Origin: Coenobita brevimanus
Lineage: Eukaryota; Arthropoda; Malacostraca; Decapoda; Coenobitidae
NCBI GenBank assembly: GCA_032717465.1
Contig: CM064712.1
Location: forward strand, 22,621,616-22,685,615
DNA: 64,000 nt
Direction: 5' to 3'
Shown here: positions 10,081 to 21,475 of the stretch, one piece after another
Numbering within the stretch: position 1 is the stretch's first letter
Layout of the letters: the number at the start of each line of letters is the position of its first letter
The notes under the pieces: generated by a model
What the model was told of the DNA's origin: nothing
The model's input: the letters and a program-made list of their open reading frames with translations, nothing else
Database searches by the model: none
Program-made: the position numbers and the translations under genes

Positions 10081-11336
10081 TATTATGACTTTGAATCCAG
10101 TGCAGTTACGATTTTTAACATCCTATAATTCTAAAGGGACTTAGTGGTTACAGAATGTAGAATATCAGTCCTGTGATTCTAGAGGGTTTTGGCAGTGACA
10201 GAAGGTAGAATAGGTCAGTATACTATCACTAGGCTGGTATTGGAAGCATCCAGTCTACATTAGGAAACAAATGTGAGAGCAGTCAGTAGCTATCTATTGT
10301 TTAGTGGTGCAGAGGGGGCACTAGGTGGAGTAACTTGACACCAGTATTCACCACATAGGTCTTACCAGATGTGTGATACAGTCAGTGGTTGTTTTTTGTT
10401 GCTGATCAACCCCAGACTGTCTGGCCAAGCAGACCCATCAGCTACAGGCTGTAGTGCCCGGAAGTGATAATGAGTTGTATCTAGTTTATTTTATGACCAA
10501 AAGTTCGGTTTAGTGAGAGAGTGTGGCCAGGGTATAGTTGTTTCCATGCGGATGTGATCAGAACATAGATTAAGTTACCTAGTTGCTAAGTCATTTTTTT
10601 TCCTACTGTAATTTACTAGTATTAAGTCTTTATAATATAAAAACTCAAGTGAGAAGGAACATGTGCCTATGGTCATGTAATCTAGCATCATGTACGCATG
10701 CGCCAAGTGATGTAAGGTACAATGTTTTTCATTGTTTTTTCAATGCAAGTGTATAGAGAGATTGTTGTAGAGTGATTATTGTAAGAAGGGAATATCATTT
10801 TTTTCGGGTAATCAATTGTAAGGGGAAAGGCATCACAGTGAGTCTGTCACGAGTCTATAGTAATGAAAATTTTAAATTGCGAAAGCCGTTATCCTTCCCC
10901 CCCCCCTTTCCACCACACAAGACCAGCGTGTTTCGCTGGCCATGAAACGTGGCGAATGGTCGGTACTGTCGTCATCCTTCCTCTCCCCCTCCAAGGAATT
11001 CTGTAAGTTGATAATATTGTTAAGTTGATAATATTGTTGTTTGGTATGTTGAAGCACGAATAGTGATATTCCACGAGTGATAATAGTTACGAAAATAGAG
11101 AAATAGACTCGAGGTAGTGTCAAGTTGTTGTCGCTTCTCAGGAAGTGTGGAACAATCACGTGAGGTGATGGCATTGGCCGAGTCCAGAGTTCCCGTTCAT
11201 CTCTTTTGTATTGTGTGAGCTGAATAGTGAGGTATTTCCCATATATTTGTGTACAGCAAGCTCACCCCCAACGCTTGGGTTTCGTTCCTAACGTGGCGCG
11301 TTCGGCGCGAAACCGCGTAAGTTTTAACTACTCCTT
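10081..11336. other. Intergenic, no gene recognised
   Basis: AT-rich, with only short unlikely ORFs. A roughly 65-bp imperfect tandem pair is visible at 10125-10225 (agaatgtagaata / agaaggtagaata), and a 17-bp unit repeated at 11005-11040 (aagttgataatattgtt). Confidence 0.5.
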
Positions 11337-11697
11337 ATTTTGCTCCCTAGATCTCACAAACATGGTCCCTTGCTGCCATCTGCCTCTGGTAATCAATATG
11401 AAGCACCCAAGTGCTCAGAAGGCCCATCCAATGTCACAACCCACAAACACAGCATTGCACAGCAAAACTCCGACACCCAAACACCCAAACACAAGGCAAC
11501 ATTCCGATGCCGAAACCAGTTGGCGTCGGAATGTTGCCCCGTGCCCACGCACCTGCACGTCGAAGCCTTGCTGTGCAGCACTGTACTTGCAAGCCACAAC
11601 ACCAAATGAACCCTCCAGCCACCCAAAGTGCCTCATATTGATCACCAATGGCAGACGACAGCAAAACACCACGCCTAGGGAGTCTAGGGAGCAAAAT
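11337..11697. repeat. Imperfect 361-bp hairpin (inverted repeat)
   Basis: Two arms of about 180 nt fold around a centre at 11517. Outer ends match as attttgctccctaga at 11337 and its complement ending at 11697. A middle block matches around ggtaatcaatatgaagcac. The inner arms are ggcaacattccgatgcc (11495-11511) and ggcgtcggaatgttgcc (11522-11538). Estimated arm identity by eye is about 70-75 %. Flanks do not match. It could be a foldback element or a long-hairpin transcript source. Short ORFs on both strands are by-products of the palindrome. Confidence 0.75.
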
Positions 11698-12407
11698 GGT
11701 TTCTGGACCATTCGCTGTCAAGCCAGTTCGCCGTCACAACAATAACAAGACAACATAGACTTTGATGGATCCCCCTGAAATATAGTTATTAAAGTATTGA
11801 TTAATTAATAATAAGTATATTTATAAAAGTATTGATTAATTAATATATTTACAGAATGACGGGGAATCATACAGGGTGCGAATTGTCCTGATGGGGAATC
11901 GTTCATGTTTTGACGGGGAATTGACATGATGGCGAATTGTCTTGGAACCCACCGATCGTGTGTAATCTATAACTGGTTACAAGGCTTTATTTAATGCTTT
12001 AACTTTCTTTAAGTGCTTTAACTTACAGGTGCATACCAGAATAGTAAATATTTAACTTACAAATACAGTACTGTGGAAAAGCAGTACAGCAAATATTTAA
12101 CAAACAAATAAAAAAGGTAATATTCTGATGCCTATCAGAAAACTAGTTATAAGACCTTATTTCTTGCTTGAACGTTATTTAATAATACTTTAACTTACAC
12201 ATAAACTTACCAGAACAGTACTGTAAATATTTAACTTACAAATACAGCACTGAGGAAAAGCAGTACAGTGAATCACATCACGTGATCAAAACAAACCGTG
12301 CGTGCTGAGCTGATGTTCGAGGATTTGGCCTATCAAAGGCCTCTCTTGCGTAAATATATAGTTTTCGTAATGGTTCTTTAATCTTACGTTATCTTATACA
12401 TATCCCA
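11698..12407. repeat. Non-coding with a 179-bp diverged tandem duplication
   Basis: 11780-11850 contains two copies of aaagtattgattaattaat. 11870-11945 has repeats of a gacggggaat-type word. 11965-12268 holds two diverged copies of a 179-bp unit: ACAAATACAGYACTG occurs near 12059 and 12238, followed in both by GGAAAAGCAGTACAG. No gene recognised. Confidence 0.65.
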
Positions 12408-12437
12408 GCACTATCTATCTATCTATTGTCAGACGCC

Positions 12438-14240
12438 TCAATCCCGTTTGGGGTGGCCACAAACAAATCGCCTCCAAGTCGCCCTGTCCCCCGCCATTTC
12501 ACTCCCCTGCTCCCAGCTCACACCCCCCTCTCTCATATACCTCTCCACCCCATCCCTCCATCTCATCCTCGGCCTCCCCCTCCCTCTTTCCCCCTCCGCC
12601 TCACTCACATACACTCTCTTCGTCAGTCTTTCACCCTCCATCCTCTCCACATGGCCAAACCACCTCAGGGTGTTCCTCATAACGCTTCCTATCACATCCA
12701 CATCAACACCACAACGCTCCTTTATATCCTCATTCGTCAGCCTGTCTCTCCATGTGACTCCACAGGCTTCTCTTAAATAACTCATTTCCACTGCTCTCAC
12801 TCTTGACTTGTGTCCTTCCAACAACGTCCAAGCTTCACTTCCGTACGTTAGAGTTGGTATCACAATACTGTCATGTAGTAACTGTTTCACTTCCATGCTT
12901 ACTTCCCTGTTTCTTATCACTGCTTTCAAGGAACCAGCAACCTTTCTTCCCTGCTGTACCCTTTCAAGCACTTCGCCCTCCAAACCTCCATCCTTACTCA
13001 TCACACTACCCAAGTACTTAAACGTACTCACACTTTCCAATTCCTCACCATCCAACCTCGCTGTACATTCACTGACTTCACCTCTCTCAAAGACCATCAC
13101 TTTACTCTTCCCTACATTCACCTTTAGATTCCGTTTCTTACACACCCTCCCAAACTCATCCACCAAGCCTTGCAGCTCTCCTTCGTCTTCACTCAACAAC
13201 ACAGTATCATCTCCAAACAACAGTACAGGGAGTTTCCAAACACTATCCTCTCTCACCATGGCCACTCCAACATCCACTACCCTACCTTGTACCTCTTTTA
13301 TTACCCCATCCATGTACAGATTGAACAACCATGGAGACATGACACATCTCTGTTTCAACCCAACCTTCAAAGAGAAAAATTCACTTAGATCACCATCCAC
13401 ACGCACTGCAGCCTTCACACCATCGTACATACTCTTCACAGCATTCAACAACTTTCCATCTACTCCATATATTCTTAACAGTTTCCACAATCCTTGTCTA
13501 TCCACCCTGTCATATGCTTTCTCCAAATCCATGAAAGCCGCACACAACTTCTTTCCCTTCTCTAGAAACTTTTCCACTAAAGATCTGAGAATGAATATCT
13601 GATCTACACAACCTCTTCCCTTCCTAAAGCCTCCCTGTTCTCCTCCAACTAATTTCTCTGTTCTTTCTCTAACTCTGTCAATAAGTATCCTACTGTACAC
13701 TTTTCCTATTATACTAAGAAGACAAATGCCCCTATGGTTACCACACACTTCTTTTTCCCCTTTTCCTTTGTACAAGGGAATAATTATACCTGACTTCCAA
13801 TCCTCCGGGACTCTACCTTCCTCCCAGGCCAATCTGCACATCTTCCACATCCATTCTACTACTATCTCTCCCCCATGCTTCAGCATTTCACCACACACTC
13901 CATCAATTCCTGGGGCTTTCCCCGATTTAACTTTCTTCATTGCTTCCACAACTTCTATCCTACTGATTTCTTCCTGTCTTCTCACCTCCCTCCTTCTCCC
14001 AGCCATTCCCCAGCCACTTATACTTGCATTACTTCCATCCTCTACGTTCAACAATTCCTTAAAGTGTTCTCTCCATCTGCTCACTTTTTCTCCCTTTTCC
14101 ACTAGTAATCTACCATTTTTATCTTTCACTCCCCTGCTAACTTCACTTCCACCCTGTCTTACTCTTTTCACCACTTTCCAGAACATTTTCTTACAGTCCC
14201 TCCACTTTACACTCAAATTTCTTCCAAATTCCTCATCCAC
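12438..14240 (-). pseudogene. RTE reverse transcriptase, copy B (600-aa ORF)
   Basis: The longest LINE ORF on this strand. It starts in the linker (MDEEFGRNLSVKWRD) and runs through the RT palm to the C-terminal domain ending CGHPKRD. Seen are KSGKAPGIDGVCGEM, QGGFRKGRGCVDQ, motif A FMDLEKAYDRVDRQG, motif B with QRC instead of the usual QGC, and motif C FGDD instead of FADD. The aspartates are kept, but Gly-to-Arg in motif B suggests lost activity. The ATG is internal to the original ORF: homology continues upstream in 14286-14534 past TAA and TGA stops. So this is a fragment of one long endonuclease-RT ORF. Confidence 0.88.
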
Positions 14241-14285
14241 TCTCTTCTTACTCTCTCATACTAATCTTTTCACCTCTCTCTTCCT

Positions 14286-15418
14286 TTATGCATATAACTC
14301 TCTCTTCCGCCTCTCAACTTCTTCCACGCCCCTATTTCTCATCCATTCATTGTATGCTTTCTTCTTTTGTGCCACAGCCTGTTTCACCTCTTCAGTCCAC
14401 CACGCTGTTCCTTGCACCCCCCTCCGTCTTCTCTTCCTTCCACACACCACATCACATGCTGCACATATTTCTTCTGTAAATATTCTACACACACCTTCCA
14501 CGTCTCCCATCTGCTCCAATTCATATTTGCCCAATCGTTCCTCTACTTCTCTCTTATACTCTGCCTTTTCTCATCCTCCTGTAACCTTTCCACTCTCCTT
14601 GCAACTACTCCTTCCTCTCGTCTTTCCCTTCTTCGATTCCTCCAACTTTCTTGTACTTTAATTCTGGCCATCACCAAGTAGTGGTCAGAAAGTCCACTCC
14701 CCCAACCTCTATACACTCTTGCATCCATTACACATCTTCGCATCCTTTCATCCACACACACATAATCAATCATTGCCTTCCTTTCATTCAGTTCACCACC
14801 CACCCTTCTCATCACTCGCCATGTATACCTGTGAATCATTTTATGCCTGAAGAGGGTATTGGCTATCACCAACCCCCTCCCAGCACAAATGTCCACTAAC
14901 GCACTCCCATTCTCATCTATCTCAGCAGGCACACCCCACTCACCAACTATTCCATCCACCTTCACATTCCCAACTTTACCATTCATATCACCAATCAAAA
15001 ACACTCTCTCATTCCTTCCAAACTTTTCCATGCACACTTCTACATTTGTCCAGAACTCTTCTCTCACTCTTCTAGCACGATCTTGCGTTGGCGCATACAC
15101 ACACACAATCGCCCACATTTGTATTCCAACTTTCAACTTTACCCACACAATCCTTGACCCAACTGATCCATACTGTCTTATGCTCCTCTTCCATCTTTTA
15201 CTCACAACTATACATACTCCTTCCTTTGCCCTCTCATTCTCACCTACTGCACATATACCCCATCCATACTCCCATTCTCTCACATTTTCTCCTCTCCATT
15301 TTGTTTCAGTTATTCCACATACATCCACTTTCGTATCCTCAAGCACCTGGACAATCTCTCTCTCTTTCACCTCATCATTCGCTCCCCTTACATTCCAGGT
15401 TCCAATTACAATGTCCTT
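14286..15418 (-). pseudogene. RTE endonuclease and linker, copy B
   Basis: 14543-15370 encodes an apurinic-type endonuclease. It has GTWNVRG upstream of the first Met, catalytic Glu in ITETKW, LIGDMNGK, MIDYVCVDERM and LSDHYLV. A missing A near 14572 shifts the frame at EDEKRQ. The linker continues at 14286-14534 (KYELEQMGDVEG, GTAWWTEEVKQAV) to two further stops near 14240-14290. Copy C is intact at the position of the first shift, which confirms a 1-nt deletion here. Confidence 0.85.
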
Positions 15419-16809
15419 TGTGTATAATTGCGAGCGCGTTCGGCAAGAACATGTTCCAGGCGAGTTTGCTGTACTGTATTTTATATTATTATTTGGTGTG
15501 TAACTATGATAAAGTAGCTAAGAAGCAGAGTTCTGTCAGAGCCTCAAATAAATGTGTGATTTTTGTGGGCCAAATATCAGGTGCCTTGGAATTGTAAATT
15601 GTTTATTAATGTGTTGGAATGACTTTGCAATTCAGTACTTATTAGGGCTGTGTAATTTGTAAGTTAATGATCATGTAGTTACTTTGTGAGGCACAATGAT
15701 TTTGATGCAATGATGTTTTTCATGGTTAGAGTTAGAGTTTTTCATGCTTATTTGTTATAGTACTTTTTCTTCCATGTTATCCCTCCAATATATATTAATT
15801 TGAGCAGACCTATGTGTCTGTAGTGCCATGTGTTATTTTGTTATTAATTGAGATGCCGAGTGTTGTAACTCGTTTCTTTATTATGAGACTTTCTTGATCG
15901 TGTGAAGGGATTACTTGCATTAAGGAGAATAGTTATTCATTATATATACTAACTTCTAGTGGGTCCAAGTATGGAGGTTGAAGTCCCAGTGAGTGAGTCA
16001 AAATTGAAGTGAGGAGGTCAGTCCCAGTGAGTAAGTCAAGGTCAAGGTCCCAGTGTGGAAGTTAGGATCAAGAATATGAGAAGATTGGACCATGAACACT
16101 GAGCTCTGAGGGACAGTTTTGGAGAGCCACACTGGACTGAACCTGGGATGAAGGAGCGAAGTTGCTTGGCATTTGACATTAGGACCATATATATTTTTTT
16201 CTAAAAACGTGCCAACTGATTCAGGATTCTTCTGTAAGGCTGGTAGCTGGGAAGATTCTACTTTTTTTTTTCTTTTTGGTCTTGTTAATACATTTTTCCT
16301 CCCTCTCGAACTTTATTGTTTGTATAACCCTTGAGAACCGGTGGTACAGAGCTTACCTAGCAGTTTGTTACTGTGTAACCTTAGAAACATTTTGGGGAAA
16401 TTGCGAAGGTTGGGCTTGGGTTGGCTGAGTTGGAGACTGACCCCGTCATTTTGGCATGCTACCACTCTTAACTTGACCACTTGAAAAGTAATAAACGCAA
16501 CTGAAGAGGCCGCTATTGGGAGAGAATCTCCATCAATCTGAGTTTCCAACCATTCCAGCACACAGTGGTCATCACTAGTGACTTGATTTCTGCCCCTCTT
16601 GACCTCGTAAAATTCTGGATCGCAGAGGTGACAGTACAAGGCAAGCAACACTACAGGGTTATCTCATGCAATGACCTGATGTTCCTTTGTGGCTGACAGT
16701 GCCTAACCCAAGCAAGGTGCAGGGAATAGTGTGGTTTGGTTCCTGGATGAATGCCACATTTGCATCTCTCCACCCAGTCAATAGGGGCACCATAGCAGGC
16801 TCCACTTCA
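15419..16809. other. Intergenic, no gene recognised
   Basis: No convincing coding potential. 15965-16075 holds an imperfect repeat of gtcccagtgagtgagtcaa-like units. T-rich runs occur near 16195 and 16262. Confidence 0.5.
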
Positions 16810-17060
16810 CCCTATAGTTTGGTTATATTGTTGCCAGCCAGGGTTGTAATGGTTTCCTGGGTTATAGGGAACCATTAGGCTTTTTACTTAGCATAGAGCC
16901 ACCTGATATGGAGAGTCATAATTAGTAACAGAAAGGGAAGGGAGAGGTAAGATGAGAGGAGAGGAAGGCAGACACAGTAATAAAATGAGAAGGGGGAAGG
17001 GAGATGTTTATTACTTCCATACATCAAGTGAGTGGATGATGGTTGCCACCACCTCATACC
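16810..17060 (-). repeat. Dispersed palindrome-bearing repeat, copy 1
   Basis: Read on the minus strand it matches the copies at 32640-32885 and 30735-30960. It starts with the ccatcatccactcact block, then a pyrimidine-rich stretch, then an inverted repeat around aatggttccct / gaaaccatt, followed by aatataaccaaac. It is diverged. Confidence 0.6.
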
Positions 17061-18303
17061 TTCGATCATTGTTTAATCCGCCCCGTCCCGGAGATGTAAA
17101 TTCACGTCCTCACATGATGTGCAGTCATATCCCGGAGACATAAATTAATGCGGCAACATTGCAAGGTCCCTAATTTGCACAATTTTCAATTTAATTTGCA
17201 CAATTTTCAATTTTCGCGAGTGATTTTTGGCACGTATACATGGGACACCTTCCTCTACAAGATGCCAGGCAGGGACAATGCCTTACCCAGCATGACCTCC
17301 TCCCCCCCCCTGCATGCCCTTTTCTCAGCAATTCACCTGTTATCAGTGACCTGGCCAGTAAAGCCATGTCATGCCACGGTACGAAATTCAGGGCCAGAGT
17401 GATTCCCCAATCGATGACAATGTGGAGGACAAACATTAGAGGAAGAAACAGTCAGAAATGATGATCAGGTAACGTGGCAAAAAAAGGTCAGGAATGGTGA
17501 TGAGTTAGTGAGTGAAACAATGCTTATAATACCTATATTACCTTTTGAAAACCAATATACTCTCGTATTACATATAAATTCGTACCAAATAAATAAATAA
17601 ATACCGTTTATGAGTGGTGTGGAATAGTAATCCTCCCATAGAACTCATTTTCTTTGCAGCCAGCCTGATAGAAAACCCTGTAAGGTAAGGAGGTACTTCT
17701 ACCTGGATTGAGTATTTTAAACCTCAGGTGAGCGATTTCTCTATGAATTTTCGATGTTTCTCACCAAAAGCGGATGTTTGAGCCCCCCCCAAAAAAAAAG
17801 GTCCAAAAATGTTGGGACTGGGGCGTACCACTGCCCAAAAAACGTCGGGATGGGGGGGGGGTTAAAGTATGTAATTACACTTGCTGTTTGTATCTTTGTT
17901 TTAGGAATACTTTACATTTAAGCTTTACTGGTTTCTGTATTTCCTCAGGAAGTACACATTAATCTGTTGATTCCAGGCCAGTGACTTATAAAAGTATTAC
18001 ATAGTTGCATTGATGTAACATTAAATACTTGTTCACTAGATAGTCTACTGTTGTGTATGTAATGAAGTGATCTGTGATTCAGGTGTGTGGTGAGAGAGCA
18101 ACTGGACATGCACAAGGCAGCTTGCAGTCAGTTCATCAGAGGAGCTGATGTGGACTCTGCAGACCCCAGCTAAAAGGTAATGATTGTGCCAAGACTCAAA
18201 TCTTTATGTTGATGTTTCTGGCTCTGCCTTTATAAAATGTTTTACTGTAAACCACTGTTTTGCATGGCTAAAGTATTCCCAGGTTATACCGTGCATTGTG
18301 CAC

Positions 18304-18340
<37 letters not shown>

Positions 18341-19308
18341 TAAGAATCCCTCTGTTTTGGTATTGGGGAAAAGTGAATCAGAAATTTTCCCAAGGGTCCC
18401 TCTTCTGGCCCTTTATTGATTTTTTATTTTTTTTGTTTTCCTATACAGGAATGCTTCCAGTATAGCGTGGCTTACTGTCATGTGCCACCATTGATGGTAT
18501 CCATGTCTCTGATGCAAAATAATGAGGTGGCAGGAAATTGAGAATACATTCCCAAAGTAATATAGCAGTTACTTAATGATTACTAATGGCAGGAATGTCA
18601 CATTTTAAGGGTTAATTATGTATTGGTCATGAATGACACCGTAAAGTGATATTAAATGTCAAATAAATTGTATTTTTTGTTTATAACGGTTCATGTTGTA
18701 CACAGAGATTTGCAAATCAGCCCATAGTAAGACAAAGACACAGCATTTTTTCTCTAGCTTTTTTTTTTTTATTTAATACATTTCCATATGTCCTTTATTG
18801 CTGTGCAAATTGAATAACCATAAAAATGAAACTGATTTTTTTTTTTCTCCCTCCACAGCATAAATGAGCTCCATGCAAAATTAGGGTTCACTGGACAGTG
18901 TTATTAAGTTGATGGAGATGCTGGTCTAATGGCATCTGTTGTTCCAGGTTCACAGCTGGAGTCAGGGTGCTGCTTGAGTAATGGGTAATAAGGATAAAAC
19001 AGGACTGAGGCCACATCTTATGTTGTGTTAGCACATCCAACAAGAGGTACCTCAACCAACAACTTATGGGTTATTATCCATGTAGTGTCCTGTGGAAGAT
19101 TTATTTTTTCCCACATAGGAGCTGATTTTGGATGATTTACTTGGTGTAGTATCCTGTGCAGTATCTTGCTGCAGAGACAATAGGTAACAGCTGTTGAAAT
19201 AAGGAAGACAGTGGTAATATAAGTCTGAATTGACAGCTTGACTCAGCAGTGATGGCCTGTATGTTTAAAGTTGTGGTTCAGAAGCATTCACATGTTAGCA
19301 ATTTTTAA
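17061..19308. other. Intergenic, no gene recognised
   Basis: AT-rich, with homopolymers (C9/A9 near 17785, G10 near 17853, A33 at 18305-18337, several T runs). 17175-17215 has a doubled taatttgcacaattttcaat. The A33 tract may be the tail of an unrecognised retroposed sequence, but I see no recognisable body. Confidence 0.5.
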
Positions 19309-19920
19309 TCCTTTGGCTGTGTTAGGTGACAGTGGTCACCCTACTAATTATTCTTTGTGACGCATTAGGGGACCACAGTCCACAGCCATAACAAACACAT
19401 TTCCATCCACACATCCGTTATTTTTGTATGAATACAGTAAGTTTTGATTTTTTTTATATGCCAACAAACATTGTACATGTGTCTAGTGTATATATGCAAG
19501 TGAAAAACCTTGCTTGAAGTAAATAATCTCATCATTATAGCAAAATTAGAGAACAGCAAAAAATACGTTCACATTTTTTCTCAGAAAATTACAATTTTCT
19601 TGTACAAATACAGTATATTTTTATTTCTCTTATGTGGCAACAGTGTACATGTGTCTAATGTAGATATACAAGTGGAAAACCCTGCTTGACTTAAATAATC
19701 TTGTCATTGTTGCAAAATTACGCAATAGCAAAAATTAATTATCGCATTTTTTCTCAAGGAGTCACAATTTTCTCATAGAGAAAGGTGCATTTCAGACCAT
19801 TATCACACACAAAAAATGGAAACTTCTCTGTCGTTTCTCATTGGAAAAGTAACGACAAAGTTATAATTAGCACATTTTTTAGGAATTTAGGCCCTGTAAT
19901 GATAAGCCGCAGGCAAAGTG
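19309..19920. mobile_element. Small TTAA-flanked element with internal tandem duplication
   Basis: Flanked by TTAA at 19305-19308 and 19921-19924. Ends read TCCTTTGGCTGTG and, on the other strand, CACTTTGCCTGCG, a 13-bp imperfect inverted repeat. The interior holds two copies of a 172-bp unit (gtacatgtgtctar at 19473 and 19645). The end sequence resembles piggyBac-type MITEs. The call rests on short TIRs, so it is moderate. Confidence 0.5.
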
Positions 19921-20119
19921 TTAAAGGAATAATAGTCTTTGTTGAAATTTTATCCCTTTTATGTAATTACAATTATTATCCAGTAATAGTGATAAATTTT
20001 TGACAGTTATTGTTCAGTTGTAATCAGAGCATCTTATGACTGAGCATTGGTACAATAAAGGTAAATTATCCTATTGGTGGTAGACAGTAAGATTAATATC
20101 ATAGTAGAGTATCTGATGT

Positions 20120-21466
20120 ATGGTGGAAGTTGAGAGATGTGGATGGAATGATATAATGGAGGTGGTAAAGGAAGAACCAGATGTACAGTCAGAGTGTGAG
20201 GTGAGTGACAAGATATTGGAGGTGGTAAAGGAAGAACCAGATGTACAGTCAGAGTGTGAGGTGAGTGACAAGATACTGGAGGTGGTAAAGGAAGAACCAG
20301 ATGTACAGTCAGAGTGTGAGGTGAGTGACAAGATATTGGAGGTGGTAAAGGAAGAACCTGATGTACAGTTAGAGTGTGAGGTGGGTGACAAAATGTTCCT
20401 CAGTGGCAATGAGACTGTCCTAGACACAGTGTCCTCAGCTGAAGTGAAGCAGTTCAGATGTTTAGAGTGTGGTAAAGCATTTGCTTTAAAGAACAATCTT
20501 ATCCAACATGAAGTTGTTCATTCAGGAGTGAAGAATTTCAAGTGTGATGAATGTGGTAAACGATTTGCACGGAAGGGGGTTCTCGCCAAACACCTATTAA
20601 TTCATTCAGGATTGAAGAATTTCAAGTGTGGTGAATGTGGTAAACTATTTGCAAAGAAGCGTAGTCTCACTCAGCACCTGTTAATTCATTCAGGAGTGAA
20701 GAATTTCAAGTGTGATGAATGTGGTAAACTATTTGCACTGAAGGTTAATCTCAATCAACACCTATTACTTCATTCAGGAGTGAAGAATTTCAAGTGTGAT
20801 GAATGTGGTAAACTATTTGCATTGAAGGTTAATCTCACTAAGCACCTATTAATTCATTCAGGAGTGAAGAATTTCAAGTGTGATGAATGTGGTAAACTAT
20901 TTGCACAGAAGACTCATCTCACACAACACCTGTTAATTCATTCAGGAGTGAAGAATTTCAAGTGTGATGAATGTGGTAAACTATTTGCAAAGAAGAGTGG
21001 TCTCACTCAGCACCTATTAATTCATTCAGGAGTGAAGAATTTCAAGTGTGATGAATGTGGTAAACTATTTGCACAGAAGGGTGATCTCACAAAACACGTA
21101 TTAATTCATTCAGGGGTGAAGAATTTCAAGTGTGATGAATGTGGTGAATTATTTGCACACAAGGTTTGTCTCACTCATCACCTATTAATTCATTCAGGTG
21201 TGAAGAATTTCAAGTGTGATGAATGTGGTAAACGATTTACAGTGAAGATAAATCTCACCAGACACCTATTAACTCATTCAGGAGTGAAGAATTTCAAGTG
21301 TGATGAATGTGGTAGACGATTTGCACAGAAGAGTGATCTCACCAGACACCTATTAACTCATTCAGGAGTGAAGAATTTCATGTGTGATGACTGTGGTAAT
21401 CATTTTAGTAGGAAAAGTCATCTCACTAAACACCTTTTAAATCATTGTGGAGGGAAGAGTTTCTAG
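20120..21466 (+). CDS. C2H2 zinc-finger protein, 12 fingers
   Basis: A 448-aa ORF with an in-frame TGA two codons before the ATG, so the start is well placed unless splicing is involved. Residues 1-95 are acidic and carry four 20-aa repeats with VKEEPDVQ; VKEE fits the SUMO-acceptor consensus. Residues about 112-445 are 12 consecutive C2H2 fingers of FKCDECGKLFA..LT.HLLIH type joined by HSGVKNF linkers in place of the classical TGEKP. Each keeps C-X2-C-X12-H-X3-H. Helix positions -1, 2, 3, 6 vary: LNNQ, RGVK, KRSQ, LVNQ, LVNK, QTHQ, KSGQ, QGDK, HVCH, VINR, QSDR, RSHK. This suggests a DNA-binding nuclear regulator. The array once continued 3': decayed fingers appear beyond the stop, separated by TTAA elements. 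Target and expression are unknown. Confidence 0.85.
   Translation: MVEVERCGWNDIMEVVKEEPDVQSECEVSDKILEVVKEEPDVQSECEVSDKILEVVKEEPDVQSECEVSDKILEVVKEEPDVQLECEVGDKMFLSGNETVLDTVSSAEVKQFRCLECGKAFALKNNLIQHEVVHSGVKNFKCDECGKRFARKGVLAKHLLIHSGLKNFKCGECGKLFAKKRSLTQHLLIHSGVKNFKCDECGKLFALKVNLNQHLLLHSGVKNFKCDECGKLFALKVNLTKHLLIHSGVKNFKCDECGKLFAQKTHLTQHLLIHSGVKNFKCDECGKLFAKKSGLTQHLLIHSGVKNFKCDECGKLFAQKGDLTKHVLIHSGVKNFKCDECGELFAHKVCLTHHLLIHSGVKNFKCDECGKRFTVKINLTRHLLTHSGVKNFKCDECGRRFAQKSDLTRHLLTHSGVKNFMCDDCGNHFSRKSHLTKHLLNHCGGKSF
20158..20396 (+). repeat. 60-bp coding tandem repeat, 4 units
   Basis: Four in-phase 60-bp units, the first three almost identical and the fourth diverging at its end. Each encodes EVVKEEPDVQSECEVSDKIL (the last reads QLECEVGDKM). 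Near identity implies recent amplification or homogenisation. Confidence 0.95.
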
Positions 21467-21475
21467 TGTGCTTAA

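Larger units (their letters stand above)
12408..15418 (-). mobile_element. RTE-type LINE copy B
   Basis: About 3.0 kb on the minus strand. The 5' end is truncated just before the endonuclease start (about 15418) and the 3' end is a short (TAGA)n tail at 12408-12425. Order is endonuclease, linker, RT, C-terminal domain. It shares over 80 % protein similarity by eye with copies C, D and E. Short tandem tails instead of poly(A) are typical of the RTE clade. Confidence 0.88.

Noticed and set aside
11227..11745. Protein-coding gene (172 aa plus strand, 98 aa minus strand)
   Set aside because: Both strands are open because of the inverted repeat, and no family is recognised.
12426..15597. Plus-strand ORFs such as 12808-13602 and 13726-14661
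   Set aside because: Antisense shadows of the RTE endonuclease and RT ORFs, rich in Pro, Ser and Thr as expected of the complement of Lys/Glu-rich coding.
18305..18337. Processed pseudogene ending in A33
   Set aside because: No coding or recognisable body upstream of the A tract, so left as a homopolymer.
20071..20496. 141-aa minus-strand ORF over the 60-bp repeats
   Set aside because: Antisense of the in-frame 60-bp repeat; the plus strand continues into real zinc fingers.
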